Shown: piece by piece, positions 1 through 12,753 of the stretch
How positions within the stretch are numbered: the first letter of the stretch is position 1
Layout of the letters: each line of letters begins with the position of its first letter
DNA from: Tanypteryx hageni
Lineage: Eukaryota > Arthropoda > Insecta > Odonata > Petaluridae
Assembly (NCBI GenBank): GCA_028673005.1
Contig: CM054117.1
Coordinates: forward strand, 37,592,564 to 37,656,563
Direction of reading: 5' to 3'
DNA: 64,000 nt
The notes under the pieces: generated by a model
Seen by the model: the letters and a program-made list of their open reading frames with translations, nothing else
Told to the model about the DNA's origin: nothing
Databases searched by the model: none
Position numbers and translations under genes: made by a program

Positions 1-691
1 CTCTCGAGGAATGCACGCTGAATATGCATCGCAGAGATAGAATGGGCAATTTATTCGCCCGCTCCTTTTTATTAATTAGTCTCATCGTCACGCATGCTCG
101 CAAAGCTCGGAAAAATTCTTCGGTATAGAGGAAGAGGGGGGAAATTTCATTGGACCTCTGCCCATTTCTCATCTTTGCAACTACGAGTCTACTGTATTCA
201 TCGTTTTCGATACTAACTCTTCGACCTGCTCCGAGAAGAAGCTATTCGATACTGTAATGGGTCCAAAATGCTCATGCAATTCCACTAAAAACTGATATAT
301 CAAGCATTAAAATTACAATACAGCTTGATAAAAGCTTCCGCACATTTACGTCTATTAATTCCTGCTTCCATAGGCTCGTCTCATTCATTTTCCAGAACGG
401 TAACCTTCCGGCCTATCTGCCTTTTGATCCAATTAGAATACCGACTTGCCACTGTGGTACAAAATACTGATACTATCTTTTTAACAAAAATATTAGAACA
501 AAGTAATAAAACGATGCGAAAACATACAATAGATAATTTTAACCGTATCCACAACCTAACGCATCATTTCAGAAGTGTTAGGAGAGCCGAGTGAAGTTGC
601 CTTTAACGGCATAGCTGTCCTTTTCTCTCGAGTATACTTCGTTTTTAGGCTGGTTTCCAAAGGATTTTGTCTGTGTGTATGTGTATTTCAC
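1..691. other. Unassigned AT-rich sequence
   Basis: No recognisable gene or repeat was found. Open frames of 87 to 116 codons cross the segment on both strands, but none resembles a protein family and the plus- and minus-strand frames overlap each other, as chance ORFs do. Copy A of a dispersed repeat starts at the right edge. Confidence 0.5.
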
Positions 692-1419
692 AACTTTTGC
701 ATCAATGGACCGATTTTCATGAAACTTGGTACGATGCTCATGATGCCAGGGGTCCCGGGTTCTATTCCAAAAACGTTTTTTCCCTATTTGTTTTACATAG
801 GAAATCTCAAATCTATCCTGCAGAAGTATTTTCTTTAATACATTAAAATATCTTAAAATTCTAATATCGGAGCGAGGTTTGTACTGTTCTAAGGGGAAAA
901 GAATGTAGATTCTAATTCTTATTACCAAATTTTGATAGTTGATCGTATTTTTAAATTTTCTATTACAACATATCGTTTTTGCATTTTAAATCTCATTTTA
1001 TCGGATTGTTGCCATGGAGACCATTATTACCCAACTCGACTTGAGCATAGCCGAGTGAACAAATGGGTTATTTTCTTTTCCACTCGACTACCCTTCAGCA
1101 ATGGGCAGTTGACCCATTAATATTACCGTATAAAGAGTAATATTGATTAAATTAATTTATTTAAAAAAATACATGCAAAATATAATGTCGTAAAGAGATT
1201 TTGACATTGCTTTTAGTATTTTAAAGCTGAAAATGCTCTAATTTGTTTTCCAATTTTTCTCTATCAATGATAAACTATGAATTACAAATGGTATTTATGG
1301 CATGAGAAATCCTTGGAATGACTAACACATACTGAAACATTTCCTGTCAATATAAGTAATCAATTCGGAACGTCAACTTTGGGAAACCAGCCTGCATTAG
1401 TCCTGGTTTGGACTTCTTG
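692..1419 (+). repeat. Dispersed repeat copy A with a degenerate tRNA-like start
   Basis: This segment is repeated in inverted orientation at 12074-12753; positions pair as p + q = 13493 over most of the length. Its first 230 or so bases are also shared with a third copy at 38635-38896. The 5' part holds a degenerate RNA polymerase III B-box-like motif (GGGTTCTATTCC, about 749-760); the matching place in copy C is a good T-arm, which suggests a tRNA-derived retroposon. Copies A and B stop at the same 3' point (GGACTTCTTG), while their 5' ends differ, as expected of 5'-truncated retroposition. The 62-codon frame at 932-1120 is preserved in copy B, but I take this as recent common origin rather than coding. 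An exact RFX X-box consensus lies at 1008-1021. Whether this is a long SINE or part of a LINE 3' region is open. Confidence 0.7.
1008..1021 (-). promoter_or_regulatory. RFX X-box-like motif inside the dispersed repeat
   Basis: The minus strand reads GTCTCCATGGCAAC, which fits every position of the RYYNYYATRRNRAC consensus used for X-boxes bound by RFX/DAF-19 factors of ciliary genes. The same 14 bases occur in copy B at 12472-12485. Presence of the motif is seen directly; binding or function is not shown. Confidence 0.35.
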
Positions 1420-1550
1420 TTTGATATAGTCCTATGAAACATTATGCACACGGCCCGATCTATCATTTGTGAGACCGTATGTGGCCCGCACATTGGTATA
1501 TAAGCCCTATATATGGCCCTATTTTAAAAAGGTTTGGAACCCCTGCCAGG
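1420..1550. mobile_element. Possible single end of a hAT-type element
   Basis: The right edge reads AAAAAGGTTTGGAACCCCTG (about 1527-1546), the inverse of a typical hAT terminal repeat of the form CAGGGGTTCCAAACC. The inside (GTGGCCCGC and similar words) also resembles hAT-derived MITEs. I could not find the opposite end or an 8-bp target duplication, so the assignment rests on one terminus only. Confidence 0.3.
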
Positions 1551-4500
1551 GAACACAATAACTCCCATCCATTCTGAAAACATTGTCTTTACTTCTGCTC
1601 AGAGATTTAAGATGTTACTCTTTAAACTTGCTTGTGGTGGCTTGCCAATTGAGAATTCTAGTTAACTCATCCCAATATACGAAATATATATTAATAAATG
1701 TGCCTATCTCTATAAATGCGAACGATGAAGAAAAAATATAACGGGCTTAACAGAAATACAACCATATGGGGATTTTTTTCTCACTTTTACTAACATAGAA
1801 GACCTAGAAATCCATCTGATTTTTTAACCTTTTTCTTCAGTTATCAGTTCAATGAAAATACTCTTGATTTCGCTTAGTTTTAATACAAATTATTCGGAGG
1901 AAAAATGTTTAAGCTATGAAATAATTACTTTGCAGAATCTGCTAGTGTATTCACTTTAAAATTCTTTTTATTTGAATGTTTTATCATTAACAGTTATCGA
2001 GTAATGCGTATTAATATAAAGAAGTTCGAGTAAAGCGAAATCCAGGGGATTTACCTCCCGCGTGTGGGTAACGGGGATTTATACGCCCTACGTTATATAT
2101 ACATATATTTTGACACATTACATGTCAATGTGTATTTGTTTTTTCTAAGTTTCAATGTATAACTGTGTTTGTGTATATTTGATTTTGTGTATGTACTTAT
2201 ATTTTGTGATCCTATCAATCTTTAAATATTTCTGTGTGTAAGTATCGCAATTTTTTAAGGCGTGATAACCACCCTCAACGCAGCAACCTCATTTTAAAAG
2301 ATCTATTCCTATGCAAATGATTCTGTGTGTTCTAAAAATTTTCTTGCAGTGCGGTTTTTTAATCATCCTTAGTTTTTCCCCGCAAAGAAATCTCAATCTC
2401 TTTTCATTTCCTATAATGCTATCTTGGCATTGTATCTATGTAGTACTTTATTTTGTCATTTATTATTATTATTTACTTAGTCTTTATTACTTGCTTCTTG
2501 TTTTAAATTTAAAATGGGTTCGATGGAAGAAGAGACTGCCTAGCCTCAATCTCCCCCAAGTAAAGACTATTATAATTATCTATCTACGTTTAAGGTTAAA
2601 CGTATACTGAAAGATTACAAGAAAACGATGCCTCCACAATCCTACGGCGATAGTAGCTTTTAATTTCTTCGGAGAAGTAAGAAAATTATTTCCAGCGCAT
2701 TACGTACTTCGACATTTATGCTCTCCTCTCGGCACCTCGAGGGAAAATCAAGATGGACTTATTCCGAGCCAAGTGCTGCGGGGGCGTTCGTTAAATGCTT
2801 CCGAGAACTACGAACGAGATTCAGGAAATGCGCGTCGCTTTGGCAACGCTACGTCGAATTCGACCCACAAACGAGCGGACTCTAGAGTAACGCGGATAGA
2901 TCTTTCACTCATGTCATTAGAATGCGATTCGTCCCGGTCCCTCAATGCGTCTCCAACGAAAATAGAAAACCCACTCATCGTCCCTCTCGTAACCATTTTG
3001 TGAAGAAAGCGGAGAGAGAGTCCATGAGCAAACACGACGGCATCGCGACTAATAGTAGAAATTTCAATGAAGCGGAAAAAGCGGAAATCCTGCTAAAAAC
3101 ATACCTTTGAGATGAAAAATATGAATGACCGTAAGCCTCTAGCGAAGGTACGTCAACCTCATCATTGCAGCAAGGTAGCATTCGAGATTGCAATATTTGT
3201 CTTTACCTGATTAGCAGAGTAAATTAAGTGGAGAATAAAAAAAAACGTAAAAAATACTAATTTCGCCAGATGAAAAAAATCTCGTCTACTTTTTTAAAAT
3301 ATTCACTTCAATCAAAGCATTGCGCCTTAAAAGGCCTTATTTTGGGTCACATGGGGCTCCCAGGTTTACGAAACGTGGGCTTCTAAGGGATTATTTATTA
3401 CATGATTATTTCAATAAAAAATCCTGCGATCTCCGCTATAAGGAATGACTACCGATACATTTTCGCACAACAACCAAATTCAACAGCTATTTTTTCTGAC
3501 AAGTTTATTACGCATCACACGTAGAAACGATGGATTATGCGAAATCGGGGAAACGTCTAAAAATACCTTTACACTTAGGGTTCTCGATTAGTATCACACA
3601 TTTCCCCTGAAACGAAAATCATTTGTGGAATAAAATGCGAAAAAGAGCGCTCACTCCACAACGCCACTTTCGATCTCTCCAAACCATTGCTATGTGCCGG
3701 AGAACGTCAAGGAAATCGCATGAGGACGTCCGTGGAGGGCCGGGGGCCCAACAAACGTAATACACGCAGATGAGCCGAGACGATGGAGGAAGACGGGAGT
3801 GCTAGGGAGGGAGTGAAAGGAGAGTAGGGGAAGGAGGGAGAAGATGGGAGACGGAAGAGCGAGGCCGAGAGGCGGGACAGAAATGGGGCCAAAAGGGTGG
3901 GGCAAAGGAAACCGAGATGTGCCCGAGCCGGCAACGATAGTGGGACGAGCAGAGAACACTTCTGGTCCATCCGCAATGTTAAATAGAACTCGAGATACAG
4001 AGGTAAAGAGAGGGCTCGCAAACACGACGACCGTAATGACAGCGATATTTTATCAGAGCATCGCCCGACCATTACGTGAATGCACAGGTTTAACCGAGAT
4101 GAATAATTACTCCGCGAAGCTCTCGCGGCGGTGCGCGGTGGTTTTAGCTCAAATAATTCCGGCGCGTCGCTTCACTGCACTTTATAAGCCACCCGAAGTG
4201 GTTGTTACAAGCGCTAAATAAATAATTAGGCATATTTCAAATGTTTTCCTGACATCGCACATGCGATGGCTACGCGATGCATGTTATCGCGATGGACGCG
4301 GCGTCGCGTGCAATGAGGGCATCTCTCCGAAAGATGTTCACGGAATTACGTTATCTCCGACAAGATGGTGACGAATTGCAAATGGCGACCAAACGACCAT
4401 TGGGTTAATTAAAAAAACTTCGAATCAAATAGAAGAAGACTTTAATAAGGAAAAGCTAAAAATTATCGAACAAAAACCGCGTTAATATTAAGATAAAGAG

Positions 4501-7344
4501 GCTCATCCACGACCTTCAGCCGCTACGGGTTCAAAATCCAAAAGCTATCGGAAACCGACAAGAATAAATCTTTCGTGGCCTCCCGAGGACCTGTCAGAAT
4601 GTCGTGAATACACCCGAGATATATGAAACTATGTATGTCAGTGGATACAACGTTCAACTCCTCGGCAACACGAAAATGGACATGCGCAGCTAATTACTAT
4701 TCGAAAATTCGCGCTATAAGGGAATGTTTATATAAACCTCCTGTCCATTTGATATTGACGGTTCGACTTTAATCACATTAACGAGTTAAATTATTAGGGG
4801 CAAGCTAATACAGAAGTGTTTTTGATGCAAAAGTTAAATTCAATGCAAAATTTTAGAATTCGCCTTTGATTTAATTTTGTATGTCTATTCTTATGACTAT
4901 TTATAGTGTGACCCCATTAATACTTATGTTCCTTGATAGCGTATACACATACAGCAGAGAGCCTGGCTTAAAGCGCAGTGGCACGTTGTAAAATATAACG
5001 TATTCGGAGAAATTCCGCGACTTCATTCGAAATCCGATCGTCAACGCTTCCATAGCTTTATAGCGCATTCTACGACCTGAAATGAGCAAAACGGACACAC
5101 GCACGCACGGATGTAAATTTTCACGAGTGCTGCTTATAATACATGTTAGGCCGTGGAAACGCAAATTATTCAATCAATGCGCGACGCGTGCATCGCAAGG
5201 CCAACCCATGAATATTCCGCTCCGTATTGCGTGGGGAAATTAAAGGAGACGTGAACATGAATAAAACATCACGAGATAAATGTAATAACCGGAGCACGAA
5301 GAGTTCAAAAGGATAATCGCGAGGGTACAAAATGACCGCGATCCCACCCACGTCCTACGCCAAAAACGGTGGATTCTGTTTGCGCGGAATACGCGGACAG
5401 AGAGAAAAAAACTCGTGGCTCTTCTAGCTAATTTTAGAAGCCAAAAAGTTGAGCCGAAAATAAATCTCGGAGTTATTTTAGGAAATAGTCTCCAAGTATT
5501 TATAGATGATGAAAGAAAAATCTCCTTACTTCCTATCTTGGCAAGCGAGCGGTAATCCTCGAAATTTTAAATTAAGGAGGTAATCACCGTAAATTGAGGA
5601 CATTTTCATCCTTAAAAGAAACAGCAACCGGCTATGCGTAAAAACGTGATCGATAATTATAAAATAATTAAATCACATTAGCTCGTCTCCCGTACAAACT
5701 AAGATAATAAGCGTTAGACATTCAAACTTAAAGAGCTCACTGCATCTCGTGGCGCTCTTGATGAGAATTTGGAATACTCGCCACGTACGAAAATCTTGAA
5801 GCGCGCTATTGATTATAAGGAAATGCCTTCATTATTTATCCATTTTCACCTCCCGTCGTCTCGCATTGTTCCTAATCCCTAACAAGAGAACGCGAAACAA
5901 AGCGGAGTATGCAAATGCAAAACATCGCGAGGGAATTTATTTCCCCAAATACGAAGAGAAAGGATGTCGTGAAAAGGTTTTTATGCATGCGCTAAAGGTG
6001 AAACTCGACGACGGAGCCCCTAAACAATATTGACTTAATAGAAAAGTGGGCGTAGGGCGCGTAGAGAACAATGCGTCAAATACCACGCTCACGCGAGCGT
6101 GCCATACGTAAACATTTGGCGCTACAACAACAGAACTCAACCCCGACTTTTTTATGACCAGGCAATTCCCTTCTTTGAAAGTCTGAAAGGAATCTCATGG
6201 AGGGCGACAAAGAGAGAGTCTAAATGACACCCCCGATACAGGAGAATACTTCGAAAAAACAAACCATTACCGGACGTGGAAGGAGGCGCCGAGTGAGGGC
6301 AAGAGTGAACTAAGAAAATGCGACGCGTCAGAGAGATATTTAAAGAGAAGATTCTGCAGGGTTAATCACGAAGCACGACCTTACACCTCGGCACTCATAT
6401 CGGACGCACAAACCACATTCCCCCATCCGGCTACACCCACTCCTCCGCACACCCAGAAACAAAAGCGTGCTCCGGATTAGTCCGTCAAAGCGTGCGGTAA
6501 TAAGAGAGCACCTGCTTCATAAAGTGGACCTATTTTGACGCTGGCGGATGCTGAGGCGCCTCGGGTCGCTCTTCTCGGAGATAGGCAGTCGCCTACAGTT
6601 ACCCGGCGAGGTAAAGGGGCGAGACGGATGGCTTGCGGGGGCGGGATGAAAGGGTTACAAATCCCATAAAGGACGGGTAGGATTAATTAACCTTGAGGGA
6701 CCGGAGAAAGGGATCGGGACCTTGGGAGTGCCGTCGAGAACGGTAGACCGGTCGAGGGGATGGAAAGATGAGAGAGAGCGAAGTGAAAGGGGCCGTGCAA
6801 GATGGGTAGGTAGGTGGACAGGTAGGCAAGAGCACGAAACCCAGATGAGTAAGTCGGTGGCGTGTCTTGTGAAAGGTCCGCGTACACGCTCTCATACGGA
6901 CATGAGCCACCAAAACGTTGGGAATTAATTAGCTCCGAATTTCGGGGCAAAAACAATTCCATTTCCGAAACTGTGGAGAAAGCGCTATCCCGCGAAACCT
7001 TGGAATTAAGTCCCGATAAAAATAACATGACCGACAACCACTAGAAATTAATTGTTGTAGTGATTTCTAATGAGTTAATTTGAAGAACGAATCGATTTAG
7101 AAGTAAATGATTCCCATTCCACCGAGCAATCGTTTAATTTCAGCGCTTTGATGTTGGCTGACAAGTAACGCATACTTTTACAATAAAACAACAGGGACAA
7201 TAAACTAACACGAGTAAATAACTGCTCCTGCAATGATGACGCAAATTTAAAGAGACTCGTTTATTATATAAGAAATCTCTTCCATCGTCGTTGTATGGTA
7301 ATTTTTAATAGTGTAAATCATTATATATTTTTGAAAATCTTATG
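1551..7344. other. Unassigned intergenic or intronic sequence
   Basis: No gene was recognised. The stretch includes a T-rich part (about 2100-2520), purine-rich tracts on the plus strand (about 3770-3860 and 6620-6850) and a CpG-containing part around 3640-4350. The longest plus-strand frame here (3844-4221, 125 codons) lies over the purine-rich tract, is of low complexity and overlaps equally long minus-strand frames. An X-box-like motif is at 2834-2847. Confidence 0.5.
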
Positions 7345-7346
7345 TA

Positions 7347-8280
7347 AGGTAACTCGACCAAATATGGCATTTTCCCCAATATGGCCTAATCGCCGTATCG
7401 AACGTACTACGACACAAAATTGACAGATGGTGGTTGCAGTATACCGGTAAACTGCTAACAACTGTGTTTATATGGAATTCCGCTGGACGCGCTGTTGGCT
7501 GGATTTGCTGGAGTGTTTTGTTTGAGACCAGCGTTTGTGGTTACGTGCATCTAATTTGAAGACGTTGGTTAAGTCATTGTTTGCACAGGTAAATTTATTT
7601 AATTAATTTGACCTTAGGCATTCTACAAGATAATTTTCTCTACTATTAGTGGTGTGATCGGTTTGGCAATTCATTGAGATGCCATGTGGTTCCAACGGAA
7701 TATGTTTTACTAGTCCAAGTCTCCCCAATATGGCCTATGTAGGCCATATTGCCCATTGTGTGAGCCTTAAATAATGAAAATGAATTATTTGAATGATTTT
7801 AGATCTCATTTTGTTGTTCGTCTCTTTCTTTAAATTAAATTTTGATCTCATGTGCCTAAATCTTTGGTGGTACAATTTTACGATTTTGACCTGTGTAAAA
7901 TTAGAATCGTGACTTTTATTCTCTCATTTTTTGGTTATTGTTGCCTACCGAAATTTTATTGTAACCATTTTTGAGCAATCAAGTATTAGAATTTTGATAC
8001 AAATACTTGATAAATATTTCAGATTTTTGTTTTCTTATTTTTTAAACAATAATCTAATAGGCCATATTGAGATCATATGTTCCTAATATGGCCTAACAGC
8101 AAGGTTTTGCAAAAATGCTAACCAATAATTCCATGTTGAAGCGTTATAGTTGTAACATTTTTTCTGTTTACTTAAATAACCTGTCTAAGAGTACATTATG
8201 TTAGTTTTACTTTCAGCATTTGGGAAAGATGCTTAAAAAATTAATAAAGCTTAGATAGGCCATATTGGGTCGAGTTACCT
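7347..8280. mobile_element. Non-autonomous DNA transposon (TA target, Tc1/mariner-like)
   Basis: Terminal inverted repeats of about 24 bp bound the segment: AGGTAACTCGACC then AATATGGC at the left and the reverse complement at the right, with two differences (A or C after ACC, and A or C before the final T). Each end is flanked by TA (7345-7346 and 8281-8282), the target duplication used by the Tc1/mariner superfamily. No frame of useful length lies inside, so it encodes no transposase and would need one supplied in trans. Seven copies of AATATGGC[CA]T or its complement occur: 7361, 7379, 7727, 7741, 8059, 8085 and 8257; those at 7727-7750 form a palindrome. These may be subterminal transposase binding sites. 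The first overlaps a perfect CArg-type box, CCAAATATGG (7358-7367). Confidence 0.75.
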
Positions 8281-8282
8281 TA

Positions 8283-8638
8283 ATATTTTATAGTGTCCTA
8301 ATAATTACCCATTCAGCCCGGTTAAATTGTGTCCATGTTTCAACAACTCTAGTTACCTAAACTGTAATAGTATGTGCTAGTATGTTTTACACGAACGATC
8401 GAGGAATTTAAAGAACGGAAATTTTCCGAGGCATGCCCAGATTTTAAGAATCATATATTACAAAAATTGAGTTCTCAAAATCCATGGAAAAAGGATAATC
8501 AACCCTCCCATAAAACTTACTTCCATGAATTCCGGTATGATCCCCTTAAGGGCCGACAATATTCATCAAAACATTATTCCAAAGTTGTAATTATTCTAAT
8601 AATAGCGCAAAAAGTGAAAAAATGAATTATTTGGAATA
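8283..8638. other. Unassigned sequence between two MITE-like elements
   Basis: An 83-codon plus-strand frame at 8374-8625 does not resemble a known family; it is lysine- and phenylalanine-rich, as expected of chance AT-rich frames. Nothing else was recognised. Confidence 0.4.
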
Positions 8639-8931
8639 CTACGTTTCCCAAACTGGGTGAAGTTGCACGCCGGGATACCGTAGGTGATTTTTAGGGGCGC
8701 CGCGAAAACTTCACCGAGGAAATAAATCAACCATTTGGAAATGTTGATAGGTCATTAGGACAGTAATAGTTCCTCCAATAAATTGATTGTGTATTACCAA
8801 CAAATGGAAGCGTCCAAACGTTGTGATACCCGTATATATAAATACAAAACCTTTATTCAAGGTGGGAGTTCCGTGAAATTCCGATTATCTTTCAAATAGT
8901 GCCGCGCCTACAAAAAGGTTGGAAACCACTG
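8639..8931. mobile_element. Possible decayed hAT-type MITE
   Basis: The right edge is CAAAAAGGTTGGAAACCACTG, the inverse of a hAT terminus beginning CAGTGGTTTCCAACC. The left edge CTACGTTTCCCAAAC aligns to it with several mismatches. The size, about 290 bp, is typical of a MITE. The eight bases outside each edge (TTGGAATA and ACGTAGAA) do not match, so either the boundaries have drifted or this is only a remnant. Confidence 0.4.
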
Positions 8932-11900
8932 ACGTAGAAACTAAGTGTTACAGGCGCCATCAACACAAAATACATTTTCGGGATATAACTATCAGCAACA
9001 AAGTTTAACAAAAACGGTCTAACGGATAAGACGATGAATGCACGATCAGCATGTGAAAACCATTAGAGCGCACACAGGTGACTCAAAAAGGATATTAACC
9101 TCGCGCGCCGTATGTTCGCTTTCCATATTTGCGAAAAAAGCACGTGGACGAGGAGCAATGGGCACTTATCGGGAAAATGCACCGACTCCACGATTATGAC
9201 CATAAAATAACATACTAGAGTGCTTTCGCGAGCCATCATTCGCGGTTAAATAAACGTCTCGAACACACCATTTGCGATGCTTCAATCGGGATAGCGCACG
9301 GTTTCCTCGACCTCTTGGCATGCAATAAAGACCATCTTCGACCTCACCAGAAAGTAGGAGAGCCCACGAAAAAAATGTAGGCACTTCGTGAGCATTCTTT
9401 ACGAACACCGAAATAAAAAAATAAAACGAGAGAGGGAGAGAGGGAGAGAGTGAAACCATTCTGCGCAGGCAAAAGAAAGCAACAAAGCGAATGGAAGAAG
9501 GCATTCTCCATTCTTGAACCCTCACGAGGCCATGAAAAACCCATCTCACTTCCAAATCACAACGCTCCTCCTATGCCCCCAACTTCCCCTTGCCCTTTCC
9601 TTCCAATCACTCCGCCCCGCAACACAAAAAAATCTACCCTCGGAACCCTCACCTACCAAATCGGCTTCTCCGTTTCTCTCTCTTCCACGCCCCACGCAAC
9701 ATCCCTATCTTTTTCCATTCTCTCCATCGGGAGCCAATGGACCATTTCTCTTAATTTGGCGGAGAGGTCAGGGGAATCGAAGATAAGGCGCGGATAGTGT
9801 TCGGGAGGAGAAGGGAAGAGATATATACGGGGAGGAGGGGAGGGAACGAGGGAAGGGCGGTTAGAGCAGAAAGAAAGATGGGAATCTTTAAGGAAGGGGA
9901 GGAGAGGAAGGTAGAGACAAAAGGGAGACGATGGAGATTGGAGATACCATAGGCGAGAGAAAAGGGAGAATTGAAAGGATCCTCTTCCTTTGCTCGTCGT
10001 TCCTGCGAAACGAGACGTGTAAGAGAACGAGATTTCTATGTCCAGATTAAGGTTATAAAAACAACCAAAGGAGATTTTCGTTATGAGGGAAGAAAGACAA
10101 TTCGGATGGTGAAAAATCTGGCGGAAAATAATGAAGGCCCGGTTTGGTTCGTAATCTTAATAATTAGTGGGAGCGCTGATTTACGTGCGATTCGCGAAAA
10201 GTGGGGGTAAATGAGCATGTGGACGGCTTTCTCAAGTCAAACCACCGAGAAACCATCTAGTAAAATTTTCTGCGTACCACACCTGACTAAGATTAACGTA
10301 TTACACCAGTTGATAAAAACAACTCGTACTAATAACGATGAGAACATAGGAACCTCAAAAAACATTCTCCATCCGTCATAGAACTTCTTATATTTTCCTG
10401 TTGTTTAAAAAAAAATAAAGTACCACGTTTTTACTGAAACACTATTCTTATACATCCTCAATCTAGACTAACGAAGGGAAAGTCTTCAACTGTCGACATT
10501 AAAGATACGACTCGTGACATTTTTAATACACCCAGAAACAAGAACGAAACCACCAGCTCGAAAAGGGAACACAAGACACATACCATGTTCGCCAAATAAT
10601 TGTCTCCAGTTGCCAAAAAAACAGCGGGTGAAAGTGACCGAGGAAAAAAAGGACGGATGATCGTGAGGACGAGACGAATTACGCACGGGAAAAAAAAATG
10701 TGGGGTGCCTTCTCGTTAGAAAGTATTCGAGATGCAAAGCCTCCCTCCCGCCCTCCCTACGCTCGGTTCAGGTCCTTTGAATGATCTCCGCGTCTCGTTT
10801 CGAGGGAAACGGCCGTTAAAAGGGATTCCTATACGTATTCCGAACGAGGATGGGCCCGCACGCGGCGACGAGGAAATCGGCCTTCCGACCGCGACGCCAC
10901 TCACAAACATCCGTCGCAACAATGGGAGAGAGAGCGAGTGGAGTTATGGAAATAGAGAAGCAAAGGAGAGAAGCGAGGCAAATGAGAGAGAGCGTGTGTG
11001 ATTGGGAGAAAGTAGGCGGGAAACAAAACACAACCGAGCAAAGTCGGGCGGAGATGTTAAAAGGATGTTTTTCAAAAAGGTCTTCGGAAAAATTTCGTTT
11101 GCGCTGACAGAAACGAGTATAAACAAATGTTGAGAAAAAATATTCGCGTGCTAAAATTAGTTGTATAAACACGCATGCGTGGAAGTTTTCCTACGAAGAT
11201 CTGCATTAGTAATAGATCGAGGAAAAAGTAGCTAACACAAAATTAACGCAGTATAAAACACTTTAATGAAAGATATTTTTCCATACTTTTTAAAACTTCC
11301 GTTAGCTACAGCACCTTAGATATGACTTAGAAAAATTAGGTTCGAATTCCGCTAATAAAATTGACATGTTCTATTGTTGATATGCTCGATGATAATCGTA
11401 CCGAGTATTCCAAGGAATAAACAAACATCTCTGCCTATTTTCTACTTTTAAAAAATGTTACTACATTTAAAACTATTTCACCATTGAATTAAGGTGCTTT
11501 TAAAATAACCTCCATTACCTTCGATAAAACGTACGTAGAAGTCTACTCAACAGATCTTCGAAGTTATTTTCTATCAATCGTCGCTATGAAAAAGAATTTT
11601 TTCATTGTCAAATTCGAAAAAACTTAATTAAAAAAACTATACCAACTAAGAGATATAGTTTGAGGTAAATAATACCAACTGAAAACGGTTAAGGACTTGG
11701 TTACTAATTCAAACCAATGTAGCTACGAGCATTTACCTAAAATGAAAAAGTAAACCCACCGCTACATATCAACTACCGAGAGGAAAATTTTGGACATACG
11801 AGGGGCCTTTCTCCCAGATCAGTAAGGATTTATTTTCGAGAATGGAGGCAGGAGATGATGAGCGCGGTGAGGGTGTGAGGCGGCCGGTAAAATGTGACGG

Positions 11901-12073
11901 GTGGAATGAGGAACAGTGAAACGGGTGAAACGGAAGTAAAACGAAGACGAGTGAAAGTGACACTTCAAATTTGAGAGCGGCATTCGACCACTAAAATCTA
12001 GAATCTATCTCAGGAATTGACTAAGCGTGGACGTTTTTGTGATTTTAACCCCAAGAGAAAAAGAGTACAAAAT
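8932..12073. other. Unassigned sequence with polypyrimidine then polypurine tracts
   Basis: The plus strand is pyrimidine-rich at about 9540-9735 and then strongly purine-rich at about 9786-9960, with a further purine-rich stretch at 10920-11010. Long frames over these tracts (for example 9166-9555 minus and 9450-9797 plus) are low-complexity and reflect base composition. No gene was recognised. Confidence 0.5.
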
Positions 12074-12753
12074 CAAGAAGTCCAAACCAGGACTAATGCA
12101 GGCTGGTTTCCCAAAGTTGACGTTCCGAATTGATTACTTATATTGACAGGAAATGTTTCAGTATGTGTTAGTCATTCCAAGGATTTCTCATGCCATAAAT
12201 ACCATTTGTAATTCATAGTTTATCATTGATAGAGAAAAATTGGAAAACAAATTAGAGCATTTTCAGCTTTAAAATACTAAAAGCAATGTCAAAATCTCTT
12301 TACGACATTATATTTTGCATGTATTTTTTTAAATAAATTAATTTAATCAATATTACTCTTTATACGGTAATATTAATGGGTCAACTGCCCATTGCTGAAG
12401 GGTAGTCGAGTGGAAAAGAAAATAACCCATTTGTTCACTCGGCTATGCTCAAGTCGAGTTGGGTAATAATGGTCTCCATGGCAACAATCCGATAAAATGA
12501 GATTTAAAATGCAAAAACGATATGTTGTAATAGAAATGTTAATAATACGATCAACTATCAAAATTTGGTAATAAGATTTAGAATCTACATTCTTTTCCCC
12601 TTAGAACAGTACAAACCTCGCTCCGATATTAGAATTTTAAGATATTTTAATGTATTAAAGAAAACATCTCTGCACGATGGATTTGAGATTTCCTATGTAA
12701 AACACATTGGGAAAAACGTTTCTGGAATCAAACTCGGGATTTCAATCTTCGCC
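12074..12753 (-). repeat. Dispersed repeat copy B
   Basis: This is the inverted partner of 692-1419, matching it closely from 12074 to about 12600 and less well to about 12753. It ends at the same 3' position as copy A and starts further in at its 5' end. Near 12743-12752 it resembles copy C (38635-38896) more than copy A. The minus-strand B-box-like motif GAGTTTGATTCC lies at about 12723-12734. The X-box of copy A is preserved at 12472-12485. Confidence 0.75.

Noticed and set aside
932..1120. 62-residue ORF repeated almost exactly at 12373-12561
   Set aside because: It lies inside the dispersed repeat and does not start or end at any repeat boundary; DNA-level similarity extends well beyond it, so protein conservation is not indicated.
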